Shown: positions 16,538 to 24,336 of the stretch, in pieces
Layout: each line of letters opens with the position of its first letter
Position numbering within the stretch: the first letter of the stretch is position 1
DNA from: GCA-2715645 sp042095375
Lineage (GTDB): Bacteria > Bacteroidota > Bacteroidia > Cytophagales > MED-G16
Direction: 5' to 3'
DNA length: 24,336 nucleotides
Assembly (NCBI GenBank): GCA_042095375.1
Contig: JBELBJ010000020.1
Coordinates: 1 to 24,336, forward strand
The notes under the pieces: generated by a model
The model's database searches: none
What the model was told of the DNA's origin: nothing
The model's input: only the letters and a program-made list of their open reading frames with translations
Translations under genes and position numbers: made by a program

Positions 16538-18946
16538 ATGAGATATCTATCAGTATTATTTTTATTTGTTTTTTTTTTAATATTTTCATGCTCTTATAAA
16601 AATTCAAAAAATGAATTAAGTGTTTTTATAGATGGCAGTGCAAAATGGATACAGGATGAAAAAAAATTACCAAAAAATGATTCTTTATTTTATATAGACG
16701 ATCCAACACCACTTTTTCGTAAAGTTTTTGATGTAGAAAAAAATATTGAGAATGCAAAACTATATATCACCTCTGCTGGATATTATTTAGCATTTATCAA
16801 TAATCAAAGGGTTGGAAAAAATATTTTAGATCCTGCTTGGACTGATTACTCAAAAACAATTTATTATACAGAATATGATGTTACACCACTTATTAAAAAT
16901 GGAAAAAACTTAATAGGAGTAACTATTGGAAATGGTTTTTATAATCCTCTTCCATTAAATATGTGGGGAAGAATAAATTTACGAAATGAAATAAATGTTG
17001 GAAAACCAAAATTTATATCAAAACTCATTATAACATTTAAAGATGGGAAGCGTGAGGAAATAGTTTCTGATTCTTCATGGAAATATTCTTATGGTCCGAT
17101 AATTAAAAATAGTGTTTATATAGGATCTCATTATGATGCAAATAAAGAAATTAAAGAATGGAATTCTTCAAATTTTGATGCTGAAAACTGGAAAAATGTT
17201 CAAATAAGTGAACCACCTGGGGGCATATTGAAGAAAAGTTTTTTCCCTCCAGTTCAAATAACAAAAGAAATAGTACCAAAAGAAATTTATTCTACTGGAA
17301 ATAATATGTGGATTGTTGATATGGGGAAAAACTTTACAGGTACTTATAAAGTAAAAATACAAGGTAAAAAAGGTGATACGATTACTTTTAGATTTGGAGA
17401 AAGAATTTATGAGGATGGGACTCTTAATCCAATGACTGCGGTTATTGGACAAATAAAAAGAAAAGGTGTCGGTGGTCCAGGATCTCCTGATGTTGCTTGG
17501 CAAACAGGTAGTTATATAATTGGTGAAGACACAAGTATTTGGTATCAACCTGAATTTACCTATCACGCATATAGATATATGGAAATTGAAGGACTAAGTA
17601 AAAAACCAGAGAAAAATGAGGTTTATGGATTATTTATGCATACCAATGTTAGAAATGAAAATAATATTAGTACTTCATCAGAACTAATAAATTCAATTCA
17701 AAAAGCTGTTGAAAGAACATTCCTTGCAAATCTTATAAGTGTCCAATCTGATTGTCCGGCAAGAGAAAAATTTGGGTATGGAGGTGATTTAAATGCTACA
17801 AGTGAATCTTTTATTTATAATTTTGATATGCAATCTATTTATCGAAAAACAATATACGATTGGGTAGATGCTATGAATGACTCCATTTTTATTGATACTG
17901 CTCCTTATGTAGGTATAAAATATTGTGGTTTGAGCTGGGAATCAGCATTTCTTATCACTCAATATTATTTATATGTTTATTATAATGATTTAGAAATCAT
18001 TCAAGAACTATATCCATTAAATAATGAATGGATGGATAAGGTTACAAGAATTCATCCAAATGGCATTGTTGATGCTGGTCTAAGTGACCATGAATCATTA
18101 GAACCTGTGCCTGTAGAGTTAACTGGAACCCTTCATTATCTTCAATCTGCTCAAATTATGACTCTTTTTTCAAAGTTGCTAGGAAACAATGAGAATGAGA
18201 AAAAATATAAAAACTTATCTAATAAACTTAAAAAAATTATAAAAACTAAATTTTGGGATAAGCCGGTTAATGAGAAAATTAACCGTCAAACTTTATTTTC
18301 TTCTTTACTTTATCATGATATTATTCCACAAAATGAAGTTGAAATGGCTAAAGATTCTTTACTTAAAGCAATATTGAATGGCCCTTCTGGACACTTTACA
18401 ACTGGTATTTTTGGAACTAAATATATATTAGAATCTGCTTCTAATTATATTTCCCCTCAAATTGTTTTTGATATTGTTAATAGTACCGAATATCCAGGAT
18501 GGGGACATATGATAGATCAAGGTGCTACTACAATATGGGAAACATGGAAAGAGAGTGATAATACTTTTTCAAATTCACATCCTATGTTTGGAGTTGTTAC
18601 GGAATGGTATTATCGATGGCTTGGAGGTATAAGACCAGATCCAGAAAACCCAGGATTCAAAGAATTTGCCTTAAATCCCGCAACTCCTAATGGATTAAAT
18701 TATGTAAATTCTAGCTATCATTCTCCATATGGAAAAGTAGTTTCAAATTGGAAAAAACAAGTGAATGGTTACGTTTATGAGTTTCGTATCCCAGAAGGAA
18801 CAACTGCTAATGTATCTATACCAGTTTCTTCTTTGCAAAAAATAAAAGTTAGATCTAATGATATGATATTAGAAAACATCATTGGTTTAGAAGATGGGAA
18901 CTTCAAGTTAAAAAGTGGAAATTATGAAATTACAATTTCAAACTAA
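16538..18946 (+). CDS. GH78 alpha-L-rhamnosidase, lipoprotein
   Basis: 802 residues; lipobox IFSC (Cys18). The enzyme would release terminal alpha-L-rhamnose. In order: N-terminal beta-sandwich with SAGYYLAFINNQRVG and DPAWTDYSKTIYYTEYDVT (80-114, rhamnose-binding-like), then FTYHAYRYMEIEG (340-352), then the (alpha/alpha)6 barrel with DCPAREKFGYGGD (405-417), which holds the conserved acidic residues (D405, E410, D417), WESAF near 476, ETWKES near 668, and HPMFGVVTEWYYRWLGGI, followed by a C-terminal beta domain. The usual DCPQRDERLGWTGD is varied here but its acidic positions are kept. It is in a probable operon with DUF5009 and converges with GH51 over a 20-base gap. Confidence 0.9.
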   Translation: MRYLSVLFLFVFFLIFSCSYKNSKNELSVFIDGSAKWIQDEKKLPKNDSLFYIDDPTPLFRKVFDVEKNIENAKLYITSAGYYLAFINNQRVGKNILDPAWTDYSKTIYYTEYDVTPLIKNGKNLIGVTIGNGFYNPLPLNMWGRINLRNEINVGKPKFISKLIITFKDGKREEIVSDSSWKYSYGPIIKNSVYIGSHYDANKEIKEWNSSNFDAENWKNVQISEPPGGILKKSFFPPVQITKEIVPKEIYSTGNNMWIVDMGKNFTGTYKVKIQGKKGDTITFRFGERIYEDGTLNPMTAVIGQIKRKGVGGPGSPDVAWQTGSYIIGEDTSIWYQPEFTYHAYRYMEIEGLSKKPEKNEVYGLFMHTNVRNENNISTSSELINSIQKAVERTFLANLISVQSDCPAREKFGYGGDLNATSESFIYNFDMQSIYRKTIYDWVDAMNDSIFIDTAPYVGIKYCGLSWESAFLITQYYLYVYYNDLEIIQELYPLNNEWMDKVTRIHPNGIVDAGLSDHESLEPVPVELTGTLHYLQSAQIMTLFSKLLGNNENEKKYKNLSNKLKKIIKTKFWDKPVNEKINRQTLFSSLLYHDIIPQNEVEMAKDSLLKAILNGPSGHFTTGIFGTKYILESASNYISPQIVFDIVNSTEYPGWGHMIDQGATTIWETWKESDNTFSNSHPMFGVVTEWYYRWLGGIRPDPENPGFKEFALNPATPNGLNYVNSSYHSPYGKVVSNWKKQVNGYVYEFRIPEGTTANVSIPVSSLQKIKVRSNDMILENIIGLEDGNFKLKSGNYEITISN

Positions 18947-18966
18947 GTAATATACTTTATTTGTAT

Positions 18967-20529
18967 TTAGACACCGTTGATATGAACAATAGTCAATGAA
19001 TGAGGAGGTAGGTGAACGACACCATTTTTAAATTTTAGTTCTAAATCTTTTGGTTCCACTCTGTTGGGGTTTTCTATGTTATTATAACTATCAGTTGTCT
19101 CACCAGTAAGAATTGTCGCTTTATATATACCATTTAAAAGCTTGTCTCCCATACTAATTTTACATTCAAGGTTTTCTGATGGATGACGATTTACCAATGA
19201 GATAGCCCAGTTTTCTCCTTTTTTGTCGACAGTGGCAATAGCATCAATGACAGAAACGGAATCTTTACCATATATAAGTTTGCTTCCTGATGTCTTTGTA
19301 TTACTGAAATATTCTTCGAGTTCGTTTACATACATTGACATTGTATGGAAATGAGTCCGCTTAACAATTCCTTTGGGATGAACATAAAGAGGTCCTGTTT
19401 GATTTACCAGCGGTGCAATATTAGCCATAGAAATATATTCAGAATTTCGGAGACATGAATTAAGAAATGAGGCGGAAAATAATGCATCTGAGAGGTTATA
19501 AATCGATGGATCCAAACTTTTATCCCTAGCTTTTATCAACTTTATAATTTCTGGGTCTTTATAATCCACTTTCTCAAAACGTTGAAATCCTGGATGATGC
19601 CAGGAACGTAAGTTCCATTCATCAAAAGCAATCTGAATTTGTCCTTCATTAATCTGTCCTTTTTTTTCTGCAGTTTGTATTTGACTAATTATATTTTTAA
19701 TATACAACTCAGGCTTTTCAGAAAGCATCATACATGATAGGTAGTTTGGTCTAGAATGTTCTTGCCAGTTTTCAATCCAGTATTGATGTGCTGAAATATA
19801 ATCCAAATATTCTCCTGCTGCTTCAAATAGATATGGATCTATACTGGAATTTCCGTGAATACCTGAACAAGTTACTAAAATACTTGAATCCATCTTTTTC
19901 ATTTCTTGACCAGCATCACGTACTTTATGAATATAATCGCGACCTGACCTTTCATTTCCTACACTCCATATATTTACATTAAGTGGGTCAAAATATCCAT
20001 TTTCCTTACGCATTTCCGCAAATTTTCCTTCATTTGCATTAGAGTATTTAACCCAATCGGTCATTTCTTTAACTTCTGCTAAACCATTATGACAGATATA
20101 CGGCTCGGCATCTAATAATCTACAAAGCTCAATAAACTCATGAGTGCCAAATGTGTTTGGTTCAATTACTCCCCATCTAATATCATCTGTAGGTTGACGA
20201 TTATCACCCACGCCATTAATCCAGTGGTAACCATCTACGAAACAACCACCTGGCCATCGAATTACAGGTACCTTAAGTTCATTTAATGCATTAACGACAT
20301 CAATACGAAATCCATTTTTGTCTGACAATGGAGATCCAGGATCAAATACACCTCCATAAACTTGCTTACCAAAGTGTTCAATGAACCCACCAAAAATCAT
20401 AGGATTATAAGGTTTAGCAGTTATATCAGTGTTTATTGTAACATTAGCCTTTATAGATGTTAGTGTTTGTTTTTTACATGAGAGAAAAAAACATATTAAG
20501 CTAAAGAATATTAGTTCTAAATACTTCAT
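18967..20529 (-). CDS. GH51 alpha-L-arabinofuranosidase, lipoprotein
   Basis: 520 residues; lipoprotein signal with lipobox FLSC (Cys18) followed by KK. It would release terminal alpha-L-arabinofuranose from arabinan or arabinoxylan-type chains. GH51 motifs: GGFIEHFGKQVYGG (47-60), PVIRWPGGCFVDGYHW (88-103), EPNTFGTHEF (123-132), acid/base Glu193 in SVGNE, HQYW near 248, and nucleophile Glu304 in FDEWN. A C-terminal beta domain ends the protein. Deviations from classical GH51: GNERSGRDY instead of GNE-x-D-G-P-W, and HNGLAEVKEM instead of the usual N-x-G-T-G stretch, which suggests a distinct subfamily. Sampled lines have noticeably higher GC than the flanking genes. It is divergent from galM over a 43-base gap. 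Confidence 0.9.
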   Translation of the reverse strand: MKYLELIFFSLICFFLSCKKQTLTSIKANVTINTDITAKPYNPMIFGGFIEHFGKQVYGGVFDPGSPLSDKNGFRIDVVNALNELKVPVIRWPGGCFVDGYHWINGVGDNRQPTDDIRWGVIEPNTFGTHEFIELCRLLDAEPYICHNGLAEVKEMTDWVKYSNANEGKFAEMRKENGYFDPLNVNIWSVGNERSGRDYIHKVRDAGQEMKKMDSSILVTCSGIHGNSSIDPYLFEAAGEYLDYISAHQYWIENWQEHSRPNYLSCMMLSEKPELYIKNIISQIQTAEKKGQINEGQIQIAFDEWNLRSWHHPGFQRFEKVDYKDPEIIKLIKARDKSLDPSIYNLSDALFSASFLNSCLRNSEYISMANIAPLVNQTGPLYVHPKGIVKRTHFHTMSMYVNELEEYFSNTKTSGSKLIYGKDSVSVIDAIATVDKKGENWAISLVNRHPSENLECKISMGDKLLNGIYKATILTGETTDSYNNIENPNRVEPKDLELKFKNGVVHLPPHSLTIVHINGV

Positions 20530-20560
20530 ATTCTAATCTACTATTAATAAAGAAAAATTC

Positions 20561-20567
20561 AAAAGGA
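20561..20567 (+). promoter_or_regulatory. Shine-Dalgarno-like site for galM
   Basis: AAAAGGA ends 5 bases before the ATG at 20573. Clear sites of this kind are rare in the window, and it favours that ATG over the one at 20594. Confidence 0.45.
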
Positions 20568-20572
20568 AATAA

Positions 20573-21733
20573 ATGAGTAGTATATTTGACTATATGAAAA
20601 AAATCTATTTTTTATTATTTTTTCCTATTGTTATTTCATGTGAAATTATTAAAAAAAAAGAAAATATGTCTCTAGTTAAAATCGAGAAAGAATTTTTTGG
20701 GAAGACTAGTGATGGTATTGATATCAGTCGATACACTTTAAAAAACAGTAGCGGCATGGAGGTAAGTATCATTAATTATGGAGGGATAATAACCTCATGG
20801 AAGGTTAAGGATAGGGACGGTAACTACAAAGATATTGTTTTAGGTTTCAATGATTTGTTAGACTATGAGAGTAGTAGCCCATATTTTGGAGCTCTAATTG
20901 GAAGGTATGGTAACCGTATCAAGGAAGGAAAATTTAACCTGGATGGGGTAGAGTACACCCTCGCAGTTAATAATGGTGAAAATCATTTGCATGGAGGATT
21001 AAAGGGTTTTGATAAGGTCATCTGGGATATAAAGGAAGAAGAGAACGAGTCTTCAGCTTCCTTAGTTTTAAGTTATATAAGTAAGGATATGGAGGAAGGT
21101 TACCCTGGAAATTTAGACGTGAAAGTAACCTATACCTTAACTAATGAAGACGAATTGAAAGTAAGATACGAGGCAGACACAGATAAGAAGACTGTTGTTA
21201 ACCTCACGCAGCATTCGTATTTTAACCTTTCTGCAAACCTAGGTAGAGATATATTAGGTCATCAAATTACTATCGATGCAGACTCCTTCCTTCCTGTAGA
21301 CACGACTCTGATTCCAACTGGAGAGTTAAGAGATGTCGAAAGAACTCCATTTGACTTCAGAGAGTCAAAGAGAGTAGGCGATGATATCAATGAATTAGAC
21401 AGACAGTTAACTTTTGGGAATGGTTACGATCATTGCTGGGTACTTAATAATCAAGATGAAGGTATCAGATTTGTTGCCTCTGCATATGATCCCTTGTCTG
21501 GGAGATTACTAGAGGTATTTTCTGATCAGCCTGGTATCCAGTTTTACTCTGGAAACTTTCTAGATGGTACTTTAAAATCTAAAGATGGTGGTAGCTATGT
21601 GTTTAGGTCTGGTTTCTGTCTAGAAACTCAACACTATCCTAACTCCCCAAACCAGAAAAGTTTTCCTACTGTCATATTAAATCCTGGAGAAAAGTACGAT
21701 ACCGAGACAATTTTCAGATTTTCGACTAGATAA
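20573..21733 (+). CDS. galM: Aldose 1-epimerase (mutarotase), probable lipoprotein
   Basis: 386 residues from the ATG at 20573, chosen because of the AAAAGGA just upstream; an ATG at 20594 (MKKIYFLLFFPIVISC) would give a more typical lipoprotein signal and 379 residues, so the start is uncertain. The enzyme interconverts alpha and beta anomers of aldoses. Motifs: INYGGIITSW (67-76), GRYGNRI (110-116), GENHLHGG with His138/His140, TQHSYFNL with catalytic His214, YDHCWVL with Asp286, and CLETQHYPNSPN with catalytic base Glu351. Numbers use the longer start. An exported, lipid-anchored mutarotase fits conversion of sugars released by GH51 outside the cytoplasm. GC in sampled lines is about 35-43%, above the roughly 28-32% typical of neighbours, as for the adjacent GH51 gene. 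Confidence 0.92.
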   Translation: MSSIFDYMKKIYFLLFFPIVISCEIIKKKENMSLVKIEKEFFGKTSDGIDISRYTLKNSSGMEVSIINYGGIITSWKVKDRDGNYKDIVLGFNDLLDYESSSPYFGALIGRYGNRIKEGKFNLDGVEYTLAVNNGENHLHGGLKGFDKVIWDIKEEENESSASLVLSYISKDMEEGYPGNLDVKVTYTLTNEDELKVRYEADTDKKTVVNLTQHSYFNLSANLGRDILGHQITIDADSFLPVDTTLIPTGELRDVERTPFDFRESKRVGDDINELDRQLTFGNGYDHCWVLNNQDEGIRFVASAYDPLSGRLLEVFSDQPGIQFYSGNFLDGTLKSKDGGSYVFRSGFCLETQHYPNSPNQKSFPTVILNPGEKYDTETIFRFSTR

Positions 21734-21743
21734 ATTTTTTCAT

Positions 21744-21772
21744 ACCTTAATTTAAAAAAAAGATTTTAAGGT
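21744..21772. terminator. Weak hairpin between galM and the helicase gene
   Basis: ACCTTAA at 21744-21750 pairs perfectly with TTAAGGT at 21766-21772 around a 15-base A-rich loop, between convergent genes. The stem is short and A/T-rich, and the T tract after it is poor on the plus strand, so this is only a candidate bidirectional terminator. Confidence 0.3.
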
Positions 21773-21796
21773 TATCTTGATAAAAAAATAAATAGT

Positions 21797-23497
21797 TTAC
21801 GAATGGCGTTTTCTATTTCTTCTCGATTTATTTCTATTTCCTTTGAATCCTTTTCTTGATTTTTTGAATTTTTTATCTTTTCTTTTAAAATCATTATTGA
21901 TAGTTTTAGAAAGTTCTACACTACATTTATAATTATTCCATGTAAACTTTTTTAAAGTAGTAAGAATTTCTCTTTCATGTTTTATGGGAATTTCAAAGAA
22001 AGAAAACCCTGTCATTATATCAATTTTACCGATAGAAATATCTTTATTAGCAGTAAACTCATTAATTATACCAATAAGGTTTTGAGGTTTTAGTTTATGT
22101 TTTTTACCTAGATTAATAAAAAATCTAGAGAATCCTTTGTCAGCTTTTCCTTTATTTAAATTTATTTTTTTTTCATCTGAATTTATATCAGCTACATTAT
22201 TATAAAAAGAAAGAAATCTACTAAACTCTAAAGAAACCAATTGTTTTAATAAATCTTCTCTATTTAGATGAGAAACTTTTTCCATGATAGAGGGTATAAA
22301 TTTTTCTATATCATTATTAACTTCTGAATGAATTATTCTTTCTATGAGATTCATTAGTTGTACCTCGCAAATATCTTTTCCTTTTGGAATTTCTTTTTTT
22401 TTTATTTCTTTATTAATCGTTTTTTGTATTGAAAGAATCTTTCTTTTATCTCTTAGAGAACCAATAATTATGGATATGCCTTTTTTACCTGCTCTACCGG
22501 TTCTTCCAGATCTATGAACATAGATTTGATTGTCATCAGGTAGATTGTAATTAATTATATGAGACAAATCATTAACATCTAGACCTCTTGCAGCAACATC
22601 AGTAGCTACTAATAGTTGTATGTTTTTTTTTCTAAATTTATTCATTACATGATCTCTTTGTGGTTGAGATAGGTCACCATTTAATGAATCTGCATTATAA
22701 CCATCCTGTACTAGTTTGCTTAAAATATCTTTACATTCTCTCCTTGTTCTACAAAATATAATACCGTAGATATTTGGGTTAATATCACAAATTCTTCTAA
22801 GAACTTGATATCTATCTTTTAGATTCATAACTAAATAATAGTTATGTTCTATGTCTTTTACTCCTTCATTTTTAGAATCAACCTGAATTTTTTTAGGTTT
22901 TTTCATATAATTTTTTGAGATTTTCAAAACTTCTTTAGGCATAGTAGCTGAAAATAAGAGTATTTGCTTATTTTCATTTGTTCCCTCTAGTATTAAATCA
23001 ATATCTTCTTTAAATCCCATGTTTAACATTTCATCGGCTTCATCAAGAACTACTACATCTATATTTTTTAATTCTAATTTCTTTTTATTTATTAGGTCTA
23101 AAACTCTACCTGGTGTTCCTACTACTATTTGGCTGCCCAATTTAAGTTCTCGCATTTGTTTTCTAATGTCCGATCCACCGTAAATAGGAGTTATTAGTAA
23201 TTCTTTTATATATTTTGAATATAATTTAAGGTCTTTTGTTATTTGTAGACACAATTCTCTTGTTGGACATAATATTATTGATTGAGTATTTTTTTTCTTT
23301 ATGTTAGTATTATGAATTATTGGTAAACCAAATGCTGCAGTTTTACCTGTACCAGTTTGTGCCAAAGAAATTAAATCTTGATTTGAATTTAGTAGATAAG
23401 GAATAGCTTTTATTTGGATTGGAGTAGGTTTAATGAAATTTAAATCAATTAGTGATTTTTGTATAGATTCATTTAAACTAATATCGGAAAAATTCAT
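21797..23497 (-). CDS. deaD: DEAD-box ATP-dependent RNA helicase with DbpA-type RNA-binding domain
   Basis: 566 residues, cytoplasmic. All core motifs are present: Q motif PTPIQ (24-28), Walker A AQTGTGKT (46-53), PTREL (78-82), TPGR (128-131), DEAD (152-155), SAT (183-185), ATDVAARGLDV (298-308) and HRSGRTGRAG (328-337). After the two RecA domains and a helical linker comes a DbpA-like RNA-binding fold (PF03880, about 454-515; GFSRFFINLGKK, NLIGIINEF, GKIDIMTGFSFFEIP), then a very basic tail of about 40 Lys/Arg-rich residues. The layout matches DeaD/CsdA, which unwinds RNA in ribosome assembly and at low temperature. The gene symbol is by architecture, not by orthology test. A -7 element lies just upstream, giving a very short leader. 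Confidence 0.92.
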   Translation of the reverse strand: MNFSDISLNESIQKSLIDLNFIKPTPIQIKAIPYLLNSNQDLISLAQTGTGKTAAFGLPIIHNTNIKKKNTQSIILCPTRELCLQITKDLKLYSKYIKELLITPIYGGSDIRKQMRELKLGSQIVVGTPGRVLDLINKKKLELKNIDVVVLDEADEMLNMGFKEDIDLILEGTNENKQILLFSATMPKEVLKISKNYMKKPKKIQVDSKNEGVKDIEHNYYLVMNLKDRYQVLRRICDINPNIYGIIFCRTRRECKDILSKLVQDGYNADSLNGDLSQPQRDHVMNKFRKKNIQLLVATDVAARGLDVNDLSHIINYNLPDDNQIYVHRSGRTGRAGKKGISIIIGSLRDKRKILSIQKTINKEIKKKEIPKGKDICEVQLMNLIERIIHSEVNNDIEKFIPSIMEKVSHLNREDLLKQLVSLEFSRFLSFYNNVADINSDEKKINLNKGKADKGFSRFFINLGKKHKLKPQNLIGIINEFTANKDISIGKIDIMTGFSFFEIPIKHEREILTTLKKFTWNNYKCSVELSKTINNDFKRKDKKFKKSRKGFKGNRNKSRRNRKRHS

Positions 23498-23513
23498 TTT
23501 TTATAATTTTTTG

Positions 23514-23521
23514 CAAACCTA
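23514..23521 (-). promoter_or_regulatory. Bacteroidota -7 element for the helicase gene
   Basis: Read on the minus strand this is TAGGTTTG, an exact TAnnTTTG match, 16 bases upstream of the ATG at 23497. The transcript would have a leader of only about 10 bases. No clear -33 TTG is seen. Confidence 0.5.
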
Positions 23522-23579
23522 ACCCTTTAATTGTCTAATGTATTATTAAAAATGATATTTATAGATTATGATTTGAATG

Positions 23580-23757
23580 GGTGGCTTATTGAAAAATAAG
23601 CGGGATGGACGGGTCTTGAATATTCCAGTAATGACTATCTCCAATGATTGATTTTATAGTTAGGGCAATATAAGGGATGCCGAAATTTTCTTATTTGAAA
23701 GTAATTAATAATAATTTTTTTCTAAATAAAAAAAGCCCCGTATAAAGGGGCTTTTTT
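23580..23757 (+). ncRNA. Candidate structured small RNA in the 275-base gap
   Basis: The gap 23498-23772 holds no convincing ORF. On the plus strand GCTTATT (23584-23590), GAAA (23591-23594) and AATAAGC (23595-23601) form a perfect 7-bp stem with a GNRA tetraloop, flanked by G-rich sequence (GGGTG before, GGGATGGACGGG after). The gap ends in a strong intrinsic terminator that also works on the plus strand. That combination suits a plus-strand RNA of up to about 180 bases. I see no clear promoter for it and cannot match it to a known RNA family (tmRNA, 6S, SRP RNA and common riboswitches were considered), so this is a weak call and the ends are guesses. Confidence 0.25.
23728..23757. terminator. 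Strong bidirectional intrinsic terminator
   Basis: GCCCC at 23735-23739 pairs with GGGGC at 23747-23751 around a 7-base loop, with seven A before and six T after, so the A/T flanks extend the stem and give a U tract on either strand. It lies just after the stop of the minus-strand gene at 23773, which it most likely terminates. It is the clearest terminator in the window. Confidence 0.9.
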
Positions 23758-23772
23758 ATTTACCAAACAAAA

Positions 23773-24336
23773 TTATTGAGTTGTTATATACTTTAAATTT
23801 TCAAATGTAAAGTCATGAACTATTTTAGTTTTGCCTCTATCTTTAACAAACTTTTCCATTGCTGCAGGATATTTTGTTTCAAGATTATTTAGTAGCTGTA
23901 GGTGATCATCAAGATCCTTTCCAGATACTAAAACCCAGTGAGTTGCCCCATTTGGTTGATTTATATCGTATGTGCCAAATCCATTGAATCTTCCTCCAAA
24001 TACTTGAGGTACTGACTCAATAAATTCTTTGTGTGCTTTCTGAAATGCAGCTGGATCTTCTGGAGTAATATCCCAGATATGAACAAATGGCGTTTCTTTC
24101 ATGTCACCTTCTATCCAATTAATCATTCTACCTGAATATGACATTCCCCATTTCTCTACATATCCTCTTAGCTGACTTCTGAAATCTGATTGTTCAAACT
24201 CAGATAATTCACCATCTACCATTCCCCTTTTTCCAAGTTCCCATAACCAAACAATTCTGTGAGTCATTCCCTCTGGTCTTCCGTGTCTTAGCTTTTCTAA
24301 AACCACTCCGCCAGATTGTCTCTTATTGTTAGTATA
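23773..24336 (-). CDS. Unrecognised protein, 5' end outside window
   Basis: The frame is open to the window edge: ten in-frame codons (YTNNKRQSGG) precede the first possible start (GTG at 24306), so the gene almost certainly continues beyond 24336 and the true N-terminus is not visible. 187 codons are seen. I do not recognise the family. Visible features are many conserved-looking aromatic and charged stretches: RHGRPEGMTHRIVWLWELG, a YVEKWGMSYSGR segment, FVHIWDITPEDPAAFQKAHKEF, GGRFNGFGTYDIN, THWVLVSGKDLDDHL, and a C-terminal FENLKYITTQ. Alternating strand and helix patterns could suit a ferredoxin-like alpha-beta fold, but this is speculation. No membrane segment or Cys is present in the visible part. 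A strong terminator follows the stop. Confidence 0.75.
   Translation of the reverse strand, partial: YTNNKRQSGGVVLEKLRHGRPEGMTHRIVWLWELGKRGMVDGELSEFEQSDFRSQLRGYVEKWGMSYSGRMINWIEGDMKETPFVHIWDITPEDPAAFQKAHKEFIESVPQVFGGRFNGFGTYDINQPNGATHWVLVSGKDLDDHLQLLNNLETKYPAAMEKFVKDRGKTKIVHDFTFENLKYITTQ

Noticed and set aside
17168..17566. Minus-strand ORF of 132 codons inside the GH78 gene
   Set aside because: It overlaps clear GH78 coding sequence, and its translation is an Ser/Ile/Phe/Asn-rich mix typical of an antisense shadow in A/T-rich DNA.
18947..18966. Terminator between GH78 and GH51
   Set aside because: The 20-base gap has no inverted repeat or T tract, so no terminator can be supported there.
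23580..23660. Possible tmRNA, SRP RNA or riboswitch in the gap before the helicase
   Set aside because: None of the hallmark sequences could be found (tmRNA ends and tag, SRP GGAA/GCAA loops, TPP, cobalamin or c-di-GMP cores), so only a generic structured-RNA candidate is kept.

Overview
The window looks like chromosome from a marine-type member of the Bacteroidota, most likely a flavobacterium. The evidence is low GC (roughly 30% in the lines I sampled), exported proteins with signal peptides ending in FSQ or in short lipoboxes (SC), several exact matches to the Bacteroidota -7 promoter element TAnnTTTG, few clear Shine-Dalgarno sites, and families common in that phylum (DUF5916, DUF2911, DUF5009, BNR/sortilin-like propellers). 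I cannot place the genus.

Layout. (1) 1-5.5 kb: the 3' end of a DUF1080 protein, then on the minus strand a large secreted BNR/VPS10-like propeller protein and a CotH-kinase-like lipoprotein. (2) 5.5-7.5 kb, plus strand: a small lamin-tail-domain lipoprotein, divergent from CotH, followed by a lipoprotein sulfatase. (3) 7.4-9.8 kb, minus strand: a NucA/EndoG-type nuclease lipoprotein and a PhoD-like phosphatase lipoprotein, probably one operon; the phosphatase gene overlaps the sulfatase tail to tail. (4) 9.8-15.4 kb, plus strand: a DUF5916 outer-membrane protein, an S9 glutamyl-endopeptidase-like peptidase and a DUF2911 protein. (5) 15.4-21.7 kb: a DUF5009/HGSNAT-like membrane acyltransferase, a GH78 alpha-L-rhamnosidase, a GH51 alpha-L-arabinofuranosidase (minus) and an aldose 1-epimerase. 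(6) 21.8-24.3 kb: a DEAD-box RNA helicase with a DbpA-type RNA-binding domain, a 275-base gap with a hairpin and a strong terminator, and the 3' part of an unrecognised gene.

How the genes may work together. This is an envelope-centred degradative region. Eight products carry lipoprotein signals (CotH, LTD, sulfatase, PhoD-like, nuclease, GH78, GH51, GalM). The nuclease/PhoD pair would suit extracellular nucleic acid and phosphate scavenging. GH78, GH51, the epimerase and perhaps the sulfatase and DUF1080 protein would suit breakdown of rhamnose- or arabinose-bearing, possibly sulfated glycans. No SusC/SusD pair, sugar regulator or sugar transporter is present, so this is not a classical polysaccharide utilisation locus as seen here. 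The helicase end is housekeeping.

I found no tRNA, rRNA, CRISPR array, insertion sequence, integrase, phage gene or defence system. Nothing in the window is clearly a new system. The best leads are the split, divergent CotH/LTD pair, the paired surface nuclease and phosphatase, the inverted repeat abutting the acyltransferase start, and the unexplained hairpin-terminator gap near the right end.
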